Origin: JAFDWI01 sp964595905
GTDB lineage: Bacteria; Actinomycetota; Acidimicrobiia; Acidimicrobiales; Iamiaceae
Reading direction: 5' to 3'
NCBI GenBank assembly: GCA_964595905.1
Contig: CAZQSU010000121.1
Span: forward strand, 1 to 8,000
DNA: 8,000 nucleotides
Shown here piece by piece: positions 6,310-8,000 of this stretch (position 1 is the stretch's first letter; each line of letters opens with the position of its first letter). The translations under genes and the position numbers were made by a program. The notes beneath the pieces were generated by a model. The model made no database searches, was not told where the DNA came from, and saw nothing but the letters and a program-made list of their open reading frames with translations.

Positions 6310-6758
6310 CCGGCCCGCAGGCTGGTGCGGTCCCGTTCGGACAGGTCCGGCCAGCCCCGACGCGACGGCAACCCGTCGATGTTGATCACGTGGCTCACCC
6401 GATGGGGCAGTGCGTCGGCCACGTTCAACAGCAGACCGCCACCCTTGGAGTGCCCCAGGACCGGGATCGGATCGGGGCCGATCCAGTCCATGACCGCCAC
6501 GGCGTCACGCTGATCGGCCTCCCACCCGTACAGATCGGCGTGGTCGGAATCACCGTGGCCGCGGTGGTCCCAACACACGACCCGCCAACCGGCGTCGGCG
6601 ATCAGCGGTGCGAACGCGTCGTAGGTTCCGGCGAAGTCGAATCCGCCGTGCGCGAACAGGATCGGCGGGTCGGCCGCGTCACCCCACTCCCACACCGCCA
6701 GACCCACACCGGCCGAGTCGACGCGGCTGCATCGGTCGGGACGTCGACGGGTGGACAC
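6310..6758 (-). CDS. Alpha/beta hydrolase, N-terminal half, 3' end lost in the assembly gap
   Basis: 149 codons of a serine hydrolase of the alpha/beta fold, usually 250-300 residues. Seen in order: VGLAVWEWG (first strands), FAHGGFD at 35-41 (oxyanion loop), WDHRGHGDSD at 63-72, and the nucleophile elbow LGHSKGGG with Ser104. The catalytic Asp and His would lie in the missing C-terminal half. Start GTG 6758 was chosen because TATCGT lies 8 bases upstream, giving a leaderless transcript, and the protein then begins a dozen residues before the fold. The frame is open further upstream to 7097, but that part overlaps the divergent flippase gene and has no family resemblance. The substrate cannot be told; such enzymes act on esters, epoxides, lactones or haloalkanes. 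There is no signal peptide, so it is probably cytoplasmic. Confidence 0.88.
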
Positions 6759-6766
6759 GCCTGTGC

Positions 6767-6772
6767 ACGATA
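6767..6772 (-). promoter_or_regulatory. Predicted -10 box (TATCGT) for the upstream hydrolase gene
   Basis: TATCGT on the minus strand fits TANNNT and ends 8 bases before GTG 6758, so the mRNA would be leaderless or nearly so. There is no Shine-Dalgarno sequence ahead of the GTG. Confidence 0.45.
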
Positions 6773-6794
6773 AGCGGCGAAGGGGTCGCTCACA

Positions 6795-6832
6795 CGAGTC
6801 GCGCGAGTCTCGGCCCGACCGGGTGTGACTCG
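6795..6832. repeat. Three CGAGTC half-sites in the divergent intergenic region
   Basis: CGAGTC occurs at 6795-6800 and 6804-6809 and in inverted orientation at 6827-6832 (GACTCG). A separate TCACAC (6790-6795) / GTGTGA (6823-6828) pair is also inverted. They lie between the two divergent -10 boxes, where a shared regulator could bind. The motifs are short, and chance is a real alternative. Confidence 0.3.
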
Positions 6833-6833
6833 G

Positions 6834-6839
6834 TAACAT
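6834..6839 (+). promoter_or_regulatory. Predicted -10 box (TAACAT) for the flippase gene
   Basis: TAACAT fits TANNNT and ends 10 bases before GTG 6850. The possible ATG start at 6838 overlaps this box, so GTG 6850 is the better start if the promoter is real. Confidence 0.4.
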
Positions 6840-6849
6840 GCTCCTCCTG

Positions 6850-8000
6850 GTGACCTCTGACACCGACACTGCGTCGCGCCCATCGGAAGCCGGGGGGATT
6901 CCCGAACACTTCGGCACCGGTGCGCGCCAGAAGGTCGGTGCGCACCGGCAGCTCGTCACCGGTTCGGCAGTGCTCGTGGTGGGCGCCGCTGTCCAGGCGC
7001 TCGGCGGAGCGGTCTTCTGGTTGATCGCCGCGAACGTCGACGCCAAATCGGTCGTGGGGACCGGCACCGCGCTGTTCACCTCGGTCAACTTCGTCACCTA
7101 CGTGGCCGGGCTCGGTCTGCCGGTCGCGCTCGCCCGCTTCGCCGTGGGTCGTTCCGACGACGCCGACACCATCTACACCTGGTCGATCCTCGCGACCGTC
7201 GCCGCGGCCGCCGTCGTGGGTACTGCGTACCTCGGCTTCCTGAAACTCGTCGACCCGCCGTCGACCGAACCGCTGTTCCAGTCCGGGGGGATCTGGCCGA
7301 TCGCCTTCGTCGTCTCGGTGATCGGCGCCGCATTGTCGATGATCTTCGACGTCCGTTGCATGACGATCCGACGTTGGGGCTGGGTGCTGGGACGCATCAC
7401 GCTCGTCTCGGTCGGACGACTCCCCCTCGTGCTGTGGATCCACCCCGACACCGACCCGCAGCTGTGGCTGTTCGCCTGGTCGGTGATCCCGCTGGTGGCG
7501 ACCGGCGTGCTCGGCGCGCCGCTCGCGAACCGCCTGTCGGGGGGCCGGAACCGCCTCGGTCCGAAACCGCGGTCGACCGGGCCGATGATCCGCTATTCGG
7601 CGGTCAACTTCATCTCGACGATCGGCTACCAGGCGCCGTACTTCGCCCTCCCGGTCATCGTGCTCGCCCACGTGAACGCCGACACCAACGCGGCCTTCTA
7701 CGTCGCCTGGGGGGTGGTGTCGACCACCTGCTGGGTGCCCTATGCGATCGGCCAGGCGCTGCTCGCCGAAGGCGGCAAGGAGGGCCACGCCATCCAGGGT
7801 CAGGTTCGCATGGCGATGATCATCGCGGTCGGCATCATGGCCGTCGCCGCGGTGGCCGCGATCTTCGGCAGCGGCATCATCACGGTCGTCTACGGCGCCC
7901 AGTACGACGACGCGGCGCGCATCCTTCCCGAGATGATGCTCGCCGGGGTGCCTTGGGCGATCTCGTCGCTGTACCTGACCGAGGCCCGGGTGTTGCACCG
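6850..8000 (+). CDS. Multi-span membrane flippase/exporter, MOP superfamily (polysaccharide or lipid-linked oligosaccharide type), 3' end missing
   Basis: 383 codons are present and the frame is open at the right edge; full-length relatives have about 420-500 residues. After a polar N-terminus of about 33 residues come roughly ten hydrophobic segments: about 35-61, 73-95, 110-131, 148-166, 177-197, 205-226, then further ones around FALPVIVLAHV, YVAWGVVSTTCWVPYAIG, MAMIIAVGIMAVAAVAAIFG and MMLAGVPWAISSLYL. Loops carry Arg/Lys between spans (RFAVGR, RNRLGPKPRS). The layout and the late YGAQYDDAARILPEM-like stretch fit oligosaccharide-flippase (Wzx-like) proteins, which move undecaprenyl-linked or other lipid-linked sugars across the membrane. 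Assignment to the superfamily is fairly firm, the substrate unknown. ATG 6838 is an alternative start four codons upstream, but it overlaps the predicted -10 box. It is divergent from the hydrolase gene. Confidence 0.85.
   Translation, partial: MTSDTDTASRPSEAGGIPEHFGTGARQKVGAHRQLVTGSAVLVVGAAVQALGGAVFWLIAANVDAKSVVGTGTALFTSVNFVTYVAGLGLPVALARFAVGRSDDADTIYTWSILATVAAAAVVGTAYLGFLKLVDPPSTEPLFQSGGIWPIAFVVSVIGAALSMIFDVRCMTIRRWGWVLGRITLVSVGRLPLVLWIHPDTDPQLWLFAWSVIPLVATGVLGAPLANRLSGGRNRLGPKPRSTGPMIRYSAVNFISTIGYQAPYFALPVIVLAHVNADTNAAFYVAWGVVSTTCWVPYAIGQALLAEGGKEGHAIQGQVRMAMIIAVGIMAVAAVAAIFGSGIITVVYGAQYDDAARILPEMMLAGVPWAISSLYLTEARVLH

Noticed and set aside
5610..7097. One continuous minus-strand frame of 495 codons reading through the N run
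   Set aside because: It joins two different hydrolase genes over a gap of unknown length, and its first 113 codons overlap the divergent flippase gene without any recognisable domain.
6790..7998. Long minus-strand frame opposite the flippase gene
   Set aside because: Its product is a charged Arg/Asp/His/Gly-rich sequence with no motif, the typical antisense shadow of a GC-rich membrane-protein gene.

Overview
The window is GC-rich, densely coded DNA, most probably from an actinomycete-type bacterium (Actinomycetota, possibly class Acidimicrobiia). This is inferred from codon use with G/C at third positions, frequent GTG starts, TANNNT -10 boxes placed a few bases from start codons as in leaderless transcripts, and the gene families present. 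No rRNA, tRNA, CRISPR array, transposase or phage gene was seen. A run of 100 N at 6210-6309 shows a draft scaffold with a gap of unknown size.

Left part (1-4405), all on the minus strand. A cupredoxin lipoprotein (3827-4291), a parallel beta-helix lipoprotein (2350-3717) and a DUF1996 lipoprotein (1289-2353) form a co-directional cassette. The last two overlap by 4 bases (GTGA) and are probably translationally coupled. All three have a lipobox followed by a low-complexity linker, so they should be anchored outside the membrane and may work together, possibly around copper. Their promoter region carries two overlapping inverted repeats over the predicted -10 box. Downstream on the same strand, after a possible weak terminator hairpin, lies the first 400 codons of an acyl-CoA (probably propionyl/acetyl-CoA) carboxylase beta subunit that runs off the left edge.

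Middle (4406-5609). A short-chain polyprenyl diphosphate synthase (about C15-C20) is read rightward, divergent from the lipoprotein cassette. A 14-codon ORF with an unusually good Shine-Dalgarno sequence follows its stop codon.

Right part (5610-8000). Two separate alpha/beta-hydrolase genes on the minus strand face the gap: the 5' half of one (6310-6758) and the 3' portion of another (5610-6209). Reading through the N run makes one false long ORF. The second hydrolase has a glycine where the nucleophile should be. Divergent from them is a multi-membrane-span flippase/exporter of the MATE/MOP polysaccharide type (6850-8000), cut by the right edge. The polyprenyl synthase and the flippase could both serve isoprenoid-carrier-linked envelope building, but nothing here links them directly.
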